Origin: Phytophthora colocasiae
Taxonomy: Eukaryota > Oomycota > Peronosporomycetes > Peronosporales > Peronosporaceae
Length of the DNA stretch: 64,000 bases
Direction of reading: 5' to 3'
NCBI GenBank assembly: GCA_018806915.1
Contig: JAGKQI010000098.1
Span: forward strand, 2,542,001 to 2,606,000
The notes beneath the pieces were generated by a model. The model was not told the origin of the DNA and did no database searches. It saw only the letters and a list, made by a program, of their open reading frames with translations. A program made the position numbers and the translations under genes. Shown in pieces: positions 63,867 through 64,000 of this stretch. Every line of letters starts with the position of its first letter. The first letter of the stretch is position 1.

Positions 63867-64000
63867 TTCTCTTATGCCTCTGCTGCTCGCTTTTGCTGTT
63901 TTGCTGTTTTGCTGTTTTGCTGTTTTGCTGTCTTGTTGTCTTGCTGTTTTGCTGTCTTGCTGTTTTGGTGTTTTCCTGTCTTGCTCTTTTGCTCTTTTGC

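Larger units (their letters stand above)
42408..64000 (+). repeat. Tandem satellite with one tRNA-Gly(GCC) gene per unit, 21.6 kb, open at the right end
   Basis: Unit order on plus: GCAAACATGGCGCG; (TGTCCAAGTC)n ending in TGTCCGAGTCGATCC; about 290 bases of conserved spacer, with a G/T-rich stretch before the gene; the tRNA gene; TTCTCTTATGCCTCTGCTGC; and a TTTTGCTG-type block. Thirty-eight tRNA copies lie in the window, all in the same direction. Start-to-start distances are 551-593 bases, except one of 484. Length changes come almost entirely from the two internal minisatellites. Spacer variants (GTGATGCGG or GTGACGCGG; GGAGGAT or GGATGAT) are scattered among units, as expected for unequal exchange and gene conversion. 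Confidence 0.97.

Noticed and set aside
42408..64000. CRISPR array or rDNA array
   Set aside because: Unit length of about 560 bp, near-identical spacers, eukaryotic context and a perfect tRNA fold exclude CRISPR. No rRNA sequence is present.

Overview
The window is nuclear DNA of an oomycete, most likely Phytophthora or a close relative. The evidence is short GT-AG introns of 66-84 bases, three secreted GH7 cellobiohydrolase paralogues with a shared oomycete Inr/FPR-type core promoter, a plant-type quinolinate synthase with an organelle presequence, and a dense mix of Harbinger, Tc1/mariner, MULE and LTR elements of oomycete style. The species assignment is inference; no search could be run.

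Gene-rich part (1 to about 19,300). It opens with the 3' part of an RTEL1-like DNA helicase gene in six visible exons, ending in a RING-type C4 finger. Next come a protein with five WRKY19-type CCCH knuckles and, convergent with it, UFC1, the E2 of the UFM1 pathway, with one intron. Three GH7 genes follow between 6,163 and 12,138: two in tandem on + and one convergent on -. They keep the EMDIWE active site, have Ser/Thr/Ala-rich tails of different length, and end in a Cys-plus-basic C-terminus. After two DNA transposons comes nadA (quinolinate synthase) on -, with a separate exon for an Arg-rich presequence.

Transposon graveyard (13,200 to about 42,400). It holds: a 2,487-bp DDE_Tnp_4 element with about 157-bp inverted repeats and a 9-bp target duplication; a 972-bp deleted mariner; a 5.56-kb LTR element with nearly identical 501-bp LTRs that carries gag and an acidic frame but no recognisable pol; a 1,121-bp mariner broken by a 4-base insertion; an 809-bp Harbinger-type element carrying only a Myb/SANT gene; a 2,791-bp Harbinger with a decayed gene pair; four MULE transposase copies or fragments, one split by a 627-bp TA-flanked mariner-type MITE; and a SET-domain gene convergent with the best MULE copy.

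The satellite (42,408 to the window end). The last 21.6 kb is one tandem array whose unit (usually 551-593 bp) carries one tRNA-Gly(GCC) gene. There are 38 gene copies in the window. Thirty-three are identical over 71 bases with A and B boxes intact, two lack one C, and three are damaged. Each unit also has two internal minisatellites, a (TGTCCAAGTC)n block and a TTTTGCTG-type block that supplies serial T4 Pol III terminators. This tRNA-bearing satellite is the most unusual structure here. The very long open frames that cross it on both strands are by-products of the repeat, not genes.
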